Below the pieces are notes generated by a model, which saw nothing but the letters and a program-made list of their open reading frames with translations, made no database searches and had not been told where the DNA came from. The position numbers were made by a program, and so were the translations under genes. Below, piece by piece: positions 23,476-36,149 of a DNA stretch of 64,000 nt (position 1 is the stretch's first letter; each line of letters begins with the position of its first letter). The DNA comes from Sparassis latifolia (Eukaryota > Basidiomycota > Agaricomycetes > Polyporales > Sparassidaceae): positions 1,364,001 through 1,428,000 of the forward strand of contig CM031553.1 in NCBI GenBank assembly GCA_018466975.1, given 5' to 3'.

Positions 23476-25238
23476 ATGGGGCGTTCCCTCGACGCTGAGG
23501 ACCCGTTGACCCTCGCAATCGCGCCGCCGCCGAATGAGACCGTCGAGGAGCGCGAGAGGAGATTGCGAGATGAGGAGGAGGCACGCAAGGTTAGTGACCG
23601 CATTGACGAGCAGATCAAGGCCGAAAGAGCGGCTTTGAAGAAGAAGAGGCCAGTCAAAGTGCTGCTTCTTGGTCAGAGCGAGAGCGGTGAGTGTGTTGGA
23701 TGTCGAGCTCGTCGTCTCACTCATGATGCACAGGCAAATCCACGACGCTGAAGAGTAAGTACGCCTGTGGTGGACCGGGGCTGTGTGACACTGACACGCA
23801 TGGGCGGCAGATTTCCGCCTAACGTATTCCGCTGACGCGTGGGCGGAGGAGCGCGCATCGTGGCGCGCGGTCGTCCAGCTGAATCTCGTCCGCAATGTCA
23901 ACATGATCCTCGATATGGTCGCCGAGGAGATGTCGGCTCCATCCAGGTCTGCTCAACCCGACTCGGACGTCAGCGACGACGAGGACGCAGTGGCGTCTCC
24001 AGCTGCAGTCACGGAACCCCCTCTACGATTTACGAACAGGCATGCCCTTCTGAGGCTCCAGCTCGCTCCTCTTTCTCGCCTGCAGAAGGACCTCGAATAT
24101 GTCATTGGCGCAGCTTCGGGTGAGCCCGCGTCGTTGAACAACTTGGAGGGCCCCGTCCTGCCCGTGGGAGCCCGCGGGCGCCATAAACAGGAATTCTTTA
24201 TCCGTTCACACAAATCATGGAACAGTCAGGGTGAGGCCGACTCAACGATCCCTCGCAAGTATAAGGAGGCGCAGGCGCGCGAAACCAAGGAGATTATCGC
24301 GTCCTGTGCAGAGGACATGCGCGCCATCTGGGAGGATCCCATAGTCCAGGAAATGCTTGCGCGCCGGAGAATCAATATGGAAGCCACGCCAGGCTTGTGA
24401 GTCCGTCTGCACTGCTCGCGAGCGTTTCATGACGGCGCCTGCAGCTTCCTGAACGACCTCGATCGGATAGCCGCGCGTGATTATCAGCCGTCGGACGATG
24501 ACGTCGTACGCGCGCGACTGCGCACACTCGGCGTGCAAGAGTACAACATCAGATTTGAGACGGGTGCGCTCTCTTCGAAAGCCGCTGCGATCCAGTCTGC
24601 TGACCTGTTGTTCAGGCCCCGCGGCCGGTTCCGAGTGGTGTCTGTACGACGTCGGCGGCTCTCGTACGCAGCGGCATGCGTGGTTCCCGTACTTTGATGA
24701 CTGCGACGCGATCATCTTCCTCGCCCCGATCAACTGCTTTGACGAGCGTCTTACTGAAGATCGGCACGTGAACCGACTCGAGGACAGCTTTATGCTCTGG
24801 AAGGCGATTTGCTCATCGAAGCTCCTCGCGAAGACGCAGATGGTGCTCTTTCTCAACAAATGCGACCTCCTCGAGCAGAAGCTGCGAGCCGGCGTCAAGG
24901 TTAGCGAGTACGTTCGCAGCTACGGCGACAGAGCGAATGACGTTCAGACCGTCAGCAAATGTATGTCTGCGTTCTGCATGACCGCCGTATACTGACCTTG
25001 CGGCAGACTTCGCGCAGCATTTCAAGGAGATATTCAGGCGCAACTCGCCCGAGCCGCGGCAGTTCAAGGTGCACATGACATCCGTCATCGACACTCGTGC
25101 GACGGCGGTCACACTCGGCATCGGTAAGTAGCTTTTCCACTCGCGGCGTTTGACCCTTGACGCACGTTGCTCGTCGTCGCCTCTCCAGTTGAAGAAGGCA
25201 TCCTGCGCGCGTATCTAGAGCGCGTCGACCTCATATGA
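23476..25238 (+). CDS. Divergent heterotrimeric G-protein alpha subunit
   Basis: GTP-binding signalling protein. Visible motifs: P-loop GQSESGKST (across an intron), switch I RLRTLGV with the expected Arg and Mg-binding Thr, switch II DVGGSRTQRHAW, NKCD, and TSVIDT in place of TCAT. The usual Gln after DVGG, needed for GTP hydrolysis, is Ser here. The N-terminus is MGRS: Gly2 is present for myristoylation but Cys3 is missing. The helical domain is enlarged by a long acidic insert (residues about 105-215). Exons: 23476-23686, 23734-23754 (21 nt), 23811-24396, 24445-24563, 24616-24960, 25007-25123 and 25189-25238. All frames are open. It fits the expanded, non-canonical G-alpha group of basidiomycetes. 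Confidence 0.9.
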
Positions 25239-25940
25239 TATTCCCCTCTACTTCTATCCTGATACCTCCATGCCTCCCATTATGAGACGCGCGTTAACTT
25301 CCTTTCCTAGTCGAAGAGCACATCTTCCGTAACCAACTGCAAGATGTGCACCTGATCTAACTGGTTCTGTCCAATGGCTTTGTAGATCTACCAGGATGGT
25401 GAATGCATTTACTTGCCTGTCTCTATTCTAGCCCTGACCATGCCTCAGGACATTGTATATACCAGTTTGGAATCCTTGCACACTCTTCCTGACCATCTGC
25501 CACCGTACGTTTCAGTTTACTCTATGGTTATCTCAATCTACTGTTCTGTATCTACTTCTTCATGCTATTAACTTATGTGTGCTGGGTGTACTTCTCGAGT
25601 ATGTATATCCATTTTGTGCATAGTATTGACGCTAATTTATTGGCTGTCCTGTTGTGATACTTACTCCTGGTAATAAGGATTTCCTAGTCATATGTAATGT
25701 TTACAACCTGCGTGACAGTCTCAAATTTGCTAGCTCATCTACGATCCCAACTCGACGGGAGACTGCCAACATAGCGGGAAATGGGATTTGAGTCGTCACA
25801 GCGTCAAACAGGCGCCGGATGTTAAGTAAAGAGCCTCCGAATAAGGCAACTCTTCACATTGCCATCCTGCCCCAATCTGCTCTGCACCGTTTGTTGCAAA
25901 ACGTAACATTGCCGTGACCTTTGATCACCCAAAAATATAG
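25239..25940. other. Intergenic, no recognisable gene
   Basis: 3' flank of the G-alpha gene and promoter of the pICln gene; no credible ORF. Confidence 0.5.
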
Positions 25941-25941
25941 G

Positions 25942-26860
25942 ATGGCACCCTCACACTGATCACCATATTGCCGACGTTTATCACACCCGAGGAACACAAA
26001 AACATCGTCGCCGCAACGCCTACATCGTTCGCCGCCATCCCACCCGTGCTGCGCCATAGGGAAAAGCACGTCTCGATCACGCTCGACCCACCAGTGGAAG
26101 GGTTTACGCAGGAAGATTGTGCAGTAGGAACGCTCTACGTGATCGAGAGGTATACATTCCTCTTTTTTTTTTCCAGCTGTGCAGTTCGGTCGACGCTGAT
26201 GATTTTTCCATCTTTTGTGTGCAGCGTGCTGGTGTTCATGTCCGAAACGGGACGTGGGTTCCAAGTGGAGTACCCGTCCATAACATTGCACGCAATATCT
26301 CGGGCAGAGAGCGGCCCCTCGATCTACTGTCAACTTGACGAGCAAGCGGATGCCGAAGAGGAGTCAGAGGGGCACGCTGAAGAAGATGTTGCTGAAATGC
26401 AGGAACTCATTATCGTGCCTCAGAATGCCTCGGCACGTACGTTGTAACCTCTGCTCACCTTTCACCGGTACTGACTATCATGGCCAGTCGAGGACATATT
26501 TGACGGCCTTTCGGTGTGCGCATCATTACACCCCGACCCGGCATCGCTCGACGAGATGGACGATGACGACGGCGTGTTTGTTGATGCCGATCTCGATATA
26601 TACACGGGCAATGAGGAGCAGGAGCTCAGCGATGTCGGGAGGGTGCGCAGCGATTTCGTCACCAACGCCCGTTACGCGCCGTACTAGTCTGCTCCTTTTT
26701 TCGCCAGGCGGCACTCGCACACCTCGAGTCTATCATCTACGATCCGTTCGAGAAGCAGCGAAAGTCGGAGGATGGGCCCGACGCACAGGAGAATGCACGA
26801 GAGCAAACCAGCGCGGAAGAGCCCGAGAATGAGGAAAAGATATATGAAGATGCTTCATGA
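25942..26860 (+). CDS. Methylosome subunit pICln-like protein
   Basis: pICln is a PH-fold chaperone that binds Sm proteins and hands them to PRMT5 for methylation during snRNP assembly. Seen here: PTFITPEEHKNIVAATPTSF, PPVLRHREKHVSITLDPP, GTLYVIESVLVFMSETGRGF, then the acidic segment ASLDEMDDDDGVFVDADLD, a family feature. Exons: 25942-26149, 26225-26436, 26488-26642 and 26708-26860. The frame opens without an ATG. The ATG at 25942 would join it if the C run 25948-25950 were one longer (giving MAPLTLITILPTF); otherwise a short upstream exon is needed. It is tail-to-tail with the nucleoporin gene, with 85 bases between stops. Confidence 0.85.
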
Positions 26861-26945
26861 TGCGTGATACATTGCTACAGAAAGCACAGAGACGAGATAC
26901 GTATGTATGTACATATAATACAAATGATTAACACCAAAAGAACTC

Positions 26946-29900
26946 TTAAGCGGGCTTGCCCTCTTTAAAACCCTCCGTGACCCAGGAACTCGACAGCGAG
27001 AGTGGCTGCGGCTGCGGTGCATCCGCTACTTTTGCAGACTCTGTTTTGCCAGAGTCTGGTGTCGCAGATCTAGAGTCAGATTCTGCGGAGTCCGGCTGCG
27101 AAGGAGGAACTGGCGATGAGCTCGGTGCAGAGCTAGCTTTCACGATCGGAAGAGGCAGTGGTGATACCGCTGGTGTAATCGGTGCAGAGCTAGCCTTCGA
27201 GATCGGGAAGGGCAATGGCGGTACACTCAGTGCTTTCGCAGCGCTAATCGGGGAGGTAGTGGCGGCGGTGCGCTCTGTGCATTCGCGGGATTTGTAGCGT
27301 TTGGCTGTGAAGGAGGTACCAAGGGCGCAGAGCTGGCCTTCACGATGGGAAAAGGTAATGGGGAGACACTCAGTGGTTTCGTAGGGTTGATCAGGAAAGG
27401 TAGTGGTGGTGGTGGTCCGCCCTTCGCGTTCGCCGCGTTTGGCTGTGATATCGGAACGGGCAATGCTGGTACAGTCGGTACGTTTGCAGAGATTAATGGA
27501 ACAGGCAGCGCTGGTACGCTTCCCCCGGCGGAAGATGGGGGTATACCTGGCAGGGGACCCCAACTAAAATTCGGAGGAGGCGCTGTCGTCGCAGATGTCT
27601 TCTTGAGAGGGATGGGCTTTGCGTGATGTTTGCCACTCGAATAGCGTTGTCGAGAACCTCCACCAGACGGAGGAGATGACGATAAGCTACCACCAGTATT
27701 GAAGGGGGGTAGAGGGCCCATTGATGCGAATACATCCTCCTTCACCGGCGTAGTTGGCAGTGCAACAGGTGCTGGCGACAGCTGAGCGACCTTTACCGGT
27801 GTAGTTGGTAGAGATGTACCAAACAAACTGACGGGCGATGACACTGGCTGATTTGGAGCTATAGGCTGTTTACCCCTTATGGGCGTACTCGTTAGGGTGT
27901 ACCAAACAACCCGACCGGTACTGGTGCCGGTTTATTAAGCTGAGGGTCCTTCATATGCGTACCTGTCAGAGATGTACCTGGTGCTTGCGTCGGCCTAGTC
28001 GGAAGTGTAAGCGGCCGGCGTATGAGAACACGCTTCGCAGTAGCTGCTTGGGTGTTTAACAGCGGTTCCTTGCGCACCGCCAAAAGCGCAACCTTCAGCT
28101 TATGCGCGGACATCTCGGCATTTAGCGCTGCCGCAGTGCTCATTGCAACATTCGGCGTAACTTCAAATGGCCTGCCAGTCTTGTCAGGGAGCCGTCTGTC
28201 CCGCGACTCTGGCTCAGGTTTGAGAGTTAATTGCGCGGTGCGCGCGACGAGCTCTGCAACGTGATCTTCCTCCTGAGTAATCGCGGTGTCGATATTGCGG
28301 CAGATCCTGTTAATCGTATCTAGTGATGGTGCCCTGCACGATACAAGGCTCAGTCACAGCACGATGTAAGATTGCGCAGATGACCCACCTGATCCCAGGC
28401 TTGTTCGCTTTCATCAGGCTTAGCTTTTTCTTGGACTCTTGAATGTGGTCCTCCAGTTGCTGAATTCTATCACGCAAGGCCTGCAGAGTCGTTAATAACG
28501 GCGAGATACGTATAATCGTGACCATACCTTGATATCCCTCCGTAGCTGACTCTGTGTTTCGAGATGCTCAGGCCCCAGAGATCTCGCTTTCAGCATCTTT
28601 GCAAATTCAGCATCCCTTGATGCTCTGCTGAATCGGACGACCTCCTCTTTCCGCGTGGTAGCTATGAAGAAAACGTAGGTTAGTAGAATTAAAGCACGCT
28701 GGACTGCGCGGATGTGTACCTTTCAGCATGCTGCTTTCCACCTCTTGAAGCATGCCAATGCAGTCCACCTTCTCCTCCTCAAACTCTTTGAGGTCCTGTT
28801 CGATGCTCTTCATGATCTGTGCCAGTTGCTCCAGATCGCTGACCGCCCAACTTGTCTCTATACTCAGATCAGCTCGCGTGTACACGCGATTGGTAGGCTT
28901 ATAGAGATTCTCGCGCTTTTTGCCTGCGTCCGTCGTCATTGAGCGGAGCTGTAGAAAACGGTGTCTGGTCAGTGTGCTCTCGTGCATGAGCTTCTGTGCT
29001 CACCGTTCTCAGCTCCTGCGCAACCATGACAAGCACAGCAAGAAACTCCCTCGCCATACCTTCTTCTGGAGAAGTTACCGCAACGGCCTTGTCTGCCCCT
29101 GGCTTGTCTGCAGAAGGCTTATCTGCGGCAGGCACAGCTGTTGGCTTGTTACCGAGTAACCCACCCGGAGCAACAGAAGGCGCAGCCGATGTTCCAGGTG
29201 TTCCCGCTGGCTTCCCGAATGCTGAGCTAGAAGCAGATGGTTTGCCGGTGGCTGGTGTACCGAATATTGAGCCCGCCGGGGGCTTCAGAATTAATGCCGG
29301 TGTGGCAAACAGCTTTCCTGATGAAGTCGATGGAGTACTAGACGGTGCTAGCGCACCCATCAACGTCGTGCTAGGGGGCTTTGGAAGCTCCGGAAGTTTG
29401 GTTCCAAACAGTGGGCCTGCTAGTGTCTTGCCACTAGACAGTGATGCTACACGAGCGGTTGCGGTGCCAGGGGCTGCGGGCAACCCACCAATCTTTCCAC
29501 CGGGAGGGAGCGCCAGACCCGCCAAGGCTGATTTCGGTGCTTCAGGTGTGTCTGCGGGACTGTTAGACTTCGATTCAGGAGGTGAAGTGGTGGAGGGCTG
29601 TGATGCACTAGCACCCTCCTTCGATTGCGCTACGGACGGATTCAATGTAAAAACCTTCGAACCGAAAATGTTGGTTGGCGGAGTCGTGCTTTTAACATCA
29701 GGAATACCGAACGGAGAAATGTTTGAAACTCCAAGCAGCGGTTTAGAACTAGAAGATGCATTTGAATCGGCCGACAGCGGAGGAGTCACAGAAGGAGTCA
29801 GTGAGAAGGGACTCATTGAAGGGGTTGGCGTTGCACCAAGTGTAGAGAGAAGGTGAGGTGATGTCGGTCTTGATGACCCTTCTGAGTTAGCTCCTGACCT

Positions 29901-32900
29901 CTCCCCGACCTGTTCACTTTCAGTTTTTCCTTCGGCGAGCGAGGCCGCGGGGGAAGGTGCTGCTTCAGTTTCCCCGTTGATCGGTGCACTGGCAAGAGGG
30001 GAACTACGAACGGGCCTACTCGAAGGCCGACCCAGACCTATTCCTATTGAAGATCCTGTTGGAGACGGAGTCGCTGGCCCTGCAACCGAAGCAGCCGGAG
30101 GTTGGTTGACCACAGTAGATGTTACGACTTTAGCTGGGGTGCCGGGAGGAGTCGTGCTACCTTCTCTAGCTTTACCTTTGTCAACTGCAGCAGAGATGGT
30201 CATTAAGGGAAGAGGCGGATACAATCTTGTTCTTACCTGATTTCAGCTTCTCTGTTGAAGTTGACTCTTCAACAGAAGTAGGCGATGGAGAACGGGAGCT
30301 AGGGTGTTCCTCAGGGATACCCTCCAAGTGTCCGTCCATTGATTCTTCGGAAGCGGATTCCGATAGAAACGACGCTGCATCATCGTCAATGTTAGGATAC
30401 CCTTCTTCGCCTTCTTCGAACTCCAATTCTACTCGTTCCAACTCTTCTTGTAGAGCTGTTGCAAGTCTCGTAGCTCCTATAGTAGCGTAGGCATAATTGT
30501 GTAAATTGTGGTATGACAATCACAAGAAAATATAAGGCACCTTGACTCGCCAGGATCGAAAAAACAGAAAGAGGTTTTTCCGGCTCTTCTTTTTTCTCCT
30601 CCTTCTGCCGTAGCAGTTCTCCAAAAGACTTACCCGAAGCAGCGGCCGCACCAAAAGCGCTGGTACTGCCGCTGAACGCAGCGAATCCACCTGATGCAGG
30701 AACGGTTACAGGCGGTACAGCGCCGCCAAACACGGAGCGTGCACCTAGCGCCGATGGTGCACCAAAAGCAGGCGTGTTTCCAGGCTCTTTCGGGGTCGGT
30801 GTAACCGGAGTTGAAGGCAAGCTACCAAACACAGACACGGGCTTGGGTGGCGTTTCTGGGGACTGAGCGACTTTGAAAAAAGGAGATGAAGGGTTAGTAC
30901 CACCCCCGAAGGCACCGAAACCAGGTTGAAGTGGCCCAAAACCATAGGGTGTGGTCTTCAGCCCAGAAAATGCACCTCCACTAGGAGGAGGTGCAGCGGG
31001 TGTAGTGCTAGGCGTAGTGCTAGGCGGTGCAACAGGTGTTTCTGCCTCCTGCGGGCTGGTAGGTGAACTGGGGGAGGAAGGTGTCGAAGGGCGTGACGGA
31101 CTAGACGAGTCCGAAGGAGAGGCGGCACGAACAGGAGTATGTGGAACAAGTGCAGATGGTGAGGCAGGCATTGGTCGAACTCCGGGGGACGGGCCACCAG
31201 AAATATTTCTCAATGTGGGAAGAACCCCTCCAATGAGCATTACTTCGGGCTCCTCCTTGCTAGCCTCTTCTTTGTTGCCTTCCTCTTCTGGCGCCTCCTC
31301 GTCGTTTGGTATCGCCCCCTCCTTCGGTGAGGCCACTTCCTTTCGTGCTGCCTCTTCGTTCGGTACCGCCTCCTTCAGCGCAGTCTCTTCCTTAGACGCT
31401 GCCTCTTCCTGAGGTGCTGCCTCTTCTTTCGCTGCCGCCGCCTCTTGCGACATGGTCTCCTTCGGCGTCGCTTCGGGTTTCGACGTGGTCTCCTCCTTCG
31501 GAGCGGCTTCCTCCTTCGGCACCCTTTCTGTCAGCGCGGGCGCTGCCGACTTATCATTTCTTGCAGGGAGAAGCGTGCCGTACGCTGAGGGTCCGGCCTT
31601 TGCAAACGCGCTGAAACCGCCAGATATGCCACTAGGGCTACCGAATGGTGTGGTTGTCGGTTGGGTGGCAGGTTGGGCAAGTGAGGACTGCCCAAATGAA
31701 GGTTGTGCGAACGCAGACTGACCGAACGCAAGCTTCCCGAATGCTGAAGGCTGTCCAAAAGCAGGCTGTCCAAAGACAGAACTCCCAAGGGGAGAGGGTT
31801 GACCAAAACTGGGCTGGCCAAACGCTGAACTCGGTTTTGACTCCGCTGGAGCGGCTACAGGAGTCCCGAATGAGCTGCTGGTCGACGGGGTGCCAAAAGC
31901 TGACGGGCCCTGGTTCGCGAACGCACCGAAACCAGTAGCTGGTTTAATCATGGAAGTTGGCGCAGCGGACGGCTGAGCAGGGGTAGCACTCGGCGACTGC
32001 GGTGCGCCAAACGGCGAAGGCCCCTGGTTCGCAAAGGCACCAAAACCAGTAGCTGGTTTTATCACTGGAGACGGTTCAGTTTGGGAGGTGCTCGGTGACT
32101 GCGGTGCACCAAATGGTAAAGGGCCTTGGTTGGCAAATGCACCAAAACCTATGGCTGGCTTTATGACTGACCCTTGGGCGGGAGCTCCGAATGTTGGGGT
32201 CCCCGACCCAAACGCTGACTGCTGAGTTCGCAGGTTGGAAAACGCGCCCAAACCAGGTGCTGGCTGGGGCGAACCGAACGGCGACGGCCCTTGGTTCATA
32301 TTACCAAAAGCACCGAACCCTGAGGCTGGCCTGATTACCCCGCCGCCACCGAATGCCGAGACAGGCTTGTTGGCATCGGGTGGAGCAAGAGATGGTTGTC
32401 CAAACACGCCGAATCCTCCGCCGGTCCTCTCCTTGCCCTTGTCAGAGCCTCCTCCTCCGAGAGAAAGGCCGCCAAATCCAGTGTCGGTATCAGCCACCAT
32501 CACGTCGTCAGATGCAGTCGAAACCTGCATTGCCATTGATTCTTGAGGAGTTTGAGATGGTGGCGGTGCCGAAGACATTGCGCCAAGACCGAAGGAGGAT
32601 TGACCGAACTTCGAGGGCCCGGCCGCAAACGCAGCAAATCCGCCTGAAGTAGTAAATGTGGGAGCGAGTCCAGGCCCAAGGGACGACTGGCCGAACGCCG
32701 GTGCGGAAGGCTGGCCGAACGCGGGGGCGGAGGGTTGGCTGAAGGCGGGGGCGACGGGTTGGCTGAAGGCGGGGGCGACGGGTTGGCCGAAGGCGGGGAC
32801 GGCAGGTTGCGTGAATGTAGGGGCGGTGGGTTGGTTGAAGGCGGAGGTCGGTGAGCGGAACGCGGAAGAAGTAGGCGGCTGCCCAAACGCACCCTGCGCG

Positions 32901-34917
32901 GGCGGTATGGGACTTGGCTGAGGTTGTTGTGGGACGGGAGTCGATGCCGAAGCTGTCGCCATTCCCGGATAGCCAATGCCCGAACTGTGGATGACGTGCC
33001 AGGCGGACAACGTACCGTCACTCGCATACAAGTACATGATCGGAGGCGGTGGGACGTCCAACCCCTCGCCCGAAACCGTGGTGAAACGGTACTGGTCGGT
33101 GTTCGTCAAGTCAATCTCGAGGCCCATCAAGACGGTGTCGTTCATCTCCTTATCGAGTGGGACCGTAGGCATCGACGTCTCCTCCAAAGATATGTTGCAC
33201 CAGGCATCGTCTACGATGCCAATTACACCAAGGTCGCACGAACTGCTGTCCCCAGCGAAGAGCAGAAGCTTGGCTGATGCCCAACCGCGCAGAAGAGTAT
33301 GGAATGATCCGGGGGAACAAATGCCAGGAAATGGGAGAAATGGTGGTTTGAGCTTCACTTCGGTCAACGAGTATGTCTTAGGGTCGAAATTGACAATGAG
33401 ATGCGTTTGCTCCGCATTAGGCGGGAGTGGGGGAAAGGGGGTGTAAATGTTGTAAAATTCAGTGTTTGACAGCCACGTCGTAGACATGATGGTCTGGCCT
33501 TCAGCTGAAGGTGGTCTCGGAACGCGCCCTCTCGCGGTTGATGTGGTCATGGGGCTGAAAGCGATAATGTCACCATTCTGAAGCCCCAGGGCCAACTGTT
33601 TCCCCTTCGCAGACCACGACACTGATAAAATGTCAGCATTCTCCTCAACGACGTCAATTACGGAGACGTACATGCAGTTGGTCTGGTGTCAGGGGTGCCA
33701 CCGCTCTGCCACCCTCCCACCATCTGGAGTTTCTGCGTGTCCAGGACCTCCACTGCGAGCTCTCCCGGATTATTCACTCCTGCTCTCAAGATCGCCACCA
33801 AGTCTGCCATATCTCCTGGATTTGGAGTAATATCGAGAAACGGTTTATCTCTGTCGTAAGTGAAGATTGGTTGAGGAACGTTTGTGCTTCCTGCGAAAAT
33901 ACTCTGAGTGTCGTAAACCAATAACCGGCCATTTGCCAGGCCAACCACTAGACGCGTGTCGTGGCTCGAGAACACCAGCGCACTCGGGAGGCTTGGCAGC
34001 GGTAGCCTATGTTGCGCTTGGAAGACAATTTCACCATTTTTGGCGGTACCAGTCATGAAAGCGGCGCGTAGCTCAGAGAGCGTCGATAAAATGAAACCTA
34101 TTTGATCCATCAGTGAGAATTAACAGACTCCTGTAAGCCATGTCCTCCGTATTAAGTTCAACGCATGCGTTCAGTGTCCGACGATCCCGGACATGTAATA
34201 CGTGGACGCTGCCCAGTAAATCGCTTGAAACGCACCGTTTGATAAGTCAGCGTTGCGCGACGCAGCCGCAAACCAACCCCTAGAATTCGCTACTGCGAAG
34301 ACACGTCCCGGTGTCCGTAGAGACTCATACTCGAGGGATCCTGGAGACACTCGCACGCGTGCTCGCTTGTTGAGCATTCTCAGAGCCAAGAACTGTGTGG
34401 CACAAATGAGCGAGTCTTCTGCGGGAGGAACCAAACCGCTGCATATGCCCAAATCATCAATGGAAGTTAAATCACTTATTCGAAGCTGGAGTTGTTCCTG
34501 CCCGTATGACGATGGTAAGGGCCACTCTCGCCAGTCCATCGTGAACCACATGAACCACATGACCCACCCATTCGCACCGCGGTGCCCTAGACGTCTGACA
34601 GGCGTACCAGGAAAATATCCAGCGACAGACGCACTACCTGATGGGTGGGGATCCGCAAAGTAGCCAGGTATAGCGGCTCGGCGGAGCATTGAACAAGTGG
34701 ACAAGAACCACCCAATTTCGGTCCAATGACTCCGCACATAGAAAGAATGCGATGCGTGACATTTGTTCGCGACACAGCGCAGCTATACAGCGGTCTGGAG
34801 GGCATAAACATGACAGTGTGCACATACCTCGCCATTCTTGTCCACCGGGTCCTCCGAAGTAGTCTGCGCTTTGAGTTGTGGCGGAGGTTGTAATTGTGTG
34901 ACGTTCATGTTAGACAT
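26946..34917 (-). CDS. NUP159: Nuclear pore protein Nup159/Nup214-like (FG nucleoporin)
   Basis: Cytoplasmic-face nucleoporin that docks the mRNA-export helicase Dbp5. Order: N-terminal beta-propeller (MLNKRARVRVSP, FAVANSRGWFAAA, LSWSAKGKQLALGLQNGDI), a long FG region of AFGQP-type repeats and VIKPATGFGAFANQG modules, a Lys/Glu-rich stretch (about 31230-31540), a Ser/Pro-rich linker, a coiled coil (ADLSIETSWAVSDLEQLAQI, then RIQQLEDHIQESKKKL), and a Pro-rich tail ending SSSWVTEGFKEGKPA. Ten exons: 34917-34828, 34392-34236, 34097-33672, 33621-30541, 30476-30237, 30184-29004, 28948-28720, 28661-28528, 28480-28389 and 28333-26946. The last exon breaks frame twice, at G runs 27895-27897 and 27250-27253; one extra base at each rejoins the tail. 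A single-copy essential gene is expected, so these are probably sequencing errors. Confidence 0.9.
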
Positions 34918-35344
34918 TGGGATGAAACGTTTCGCAACGACGCAGTGAACTTTTAGGACATGAACGTTGTGAGCCAAGAAACGAGCAAACGCGACTGAGT
35001 GAGAGTATTCGCGGAACCGCGCGGGTCACGTGCCAACAGAGGAATGAACTTCAAAGCAACGGTTGTCTTGGAAAGCAATTCGTCTAACGTTCCACCATTC
35101 TGCGGGTGGCAGGTGCGATCCTCGACTTTTACAAATTTTTTTATCAATGCTTCGGAGGTGCTTTAAAAGTGCTTCACGTTACGCACCTTACAGCCAGCTC
35201 AACAAGGCTCAACAGCCTGCTTGTTTACGTAATGATCTAATTTTAGAACTAGAACAATGTCAACGCCGCCTTGCCGACAACCTTCAACGAGTAAGTAAGT
35301 ACTTCTTCTTTCTCCCATACCCCCCTTTATCGCTGCTGCAAGCC
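34918..35344. promoter_or_regulatory. Shared divergent promoter region
   Basis: 427 bases separate the start of the nucleoporin gene (-) from that of the GPI-protein gene (+), so both promoters must lie here. No clear TATA box. A pyrimidine-rich tract (about 35306-35335) sits just ahead of the plus-strand ATG, as is common in fungi. Confidence 0.5.
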
Positions 35345-36149
35345 ATGCGTTTCTTCGCTGCTGTTCTCGCCGCTCTTCCGGTCGTTCTGGGTATCACTAT
35401 TCTGCAGCCTTCGCCGACCTCGTACTGGTACGTCCTGAGGTCGCACTAGATTGGAATTCTTGTCAACCATTTGCTGCATATTTCAGGGTGGAGATGACCA
35501 CCAACGAGATCGTCTGGAGCTATAACGCAGGTGACCCGAGCCCCATCACGGTTGTGGTGACGGCCCAGAATGACACCATCTTAAATGGCGTGTTCACTAT
35601 CGCCCAGAGTGTTGATCTTGCCCTGGAGGTAAGCGCGAGCGTTTATTATTATTACTTGCGGCTGATGTTCGCGTATTAGACTTATACCATGTGAGCTGCT
35701 ACTGCATGTATCGATGCAGCTTACGCGTTTATTGACTTAATTTTTTTCTCTACCCAATAGCACGAACGTCACTCTGGTGGTCGGCTCTGGCTATGCCGTG
35801 TCGTTCGTTAACCCCACCAACGAGAGCGATGTCTACACCACGAGCCAGTCGTTCTCCGTCATGGCACCAGGCAGTAAGTTCTTCAATGACAGCAACGTTA
35901 CGTAGAGCATGACCAACACATCATGTTCCCACAGCGTCCGCAGCGCCCTCTAGCGCCGTCCCGTCGTCCGCCTCGGGCTCTGCCAGCGGCTCCAGAGCGT
36001 CCAGCACGTCGCCGTCCACCAGCAGCAGCGGCAACCCGTCCTCGACTCACAGCAGTGCTGCCGCTCGCGCTTTCGGGATCTCCGCACAGGGCATGTACGG
36101 CACGCTCGCCGCGTGCGGTGTCGCCGCCGTGTCTGCGCTCCTCCTCTAG
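35345..36149 (+). CDS. Small secreted Ser/Thr-rich GPI-anchored protein (Kre9/Knh1-type)
   Basis: Cell-surface protein. The signal peptide MRFFAAVLAALPVVLG is followed by a beta-rich domain with PSPTSYW, NEIVWSY, PITVVV, ALETYTITNVTLVVG and YAVSFVNPTN, typical of the Ser-Thr-rich GPI-anchored membrane family. Then come a Ser-rich O-glycosylation-type stalk and a hydrophobic GPI tail (LAACGVAAVSALLL). Exons: 35345-35427, 35487-35628, an 11-nt microexon 35680-35690, 35761-35873 and 35935-36149. The microexon is needed to keep phase between exons 2 and 4. The role is probably in the wall or at its surface. Confidence 0.85.

Noticed and set aside
28996..29856. 286-aa plus-strand ORF opposite the nucleoporin
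   Set aside because: Antisense shadow of the Ser/Pro-rich exon; composition mirrors the sense protein and there is no family match.
32500..33027. 175-aa minus-strand ORF within the nucleoporin
   Set aside because: Out-of-frame reading of the FG repeats; the main exon is open for over 3 kb in another frame.
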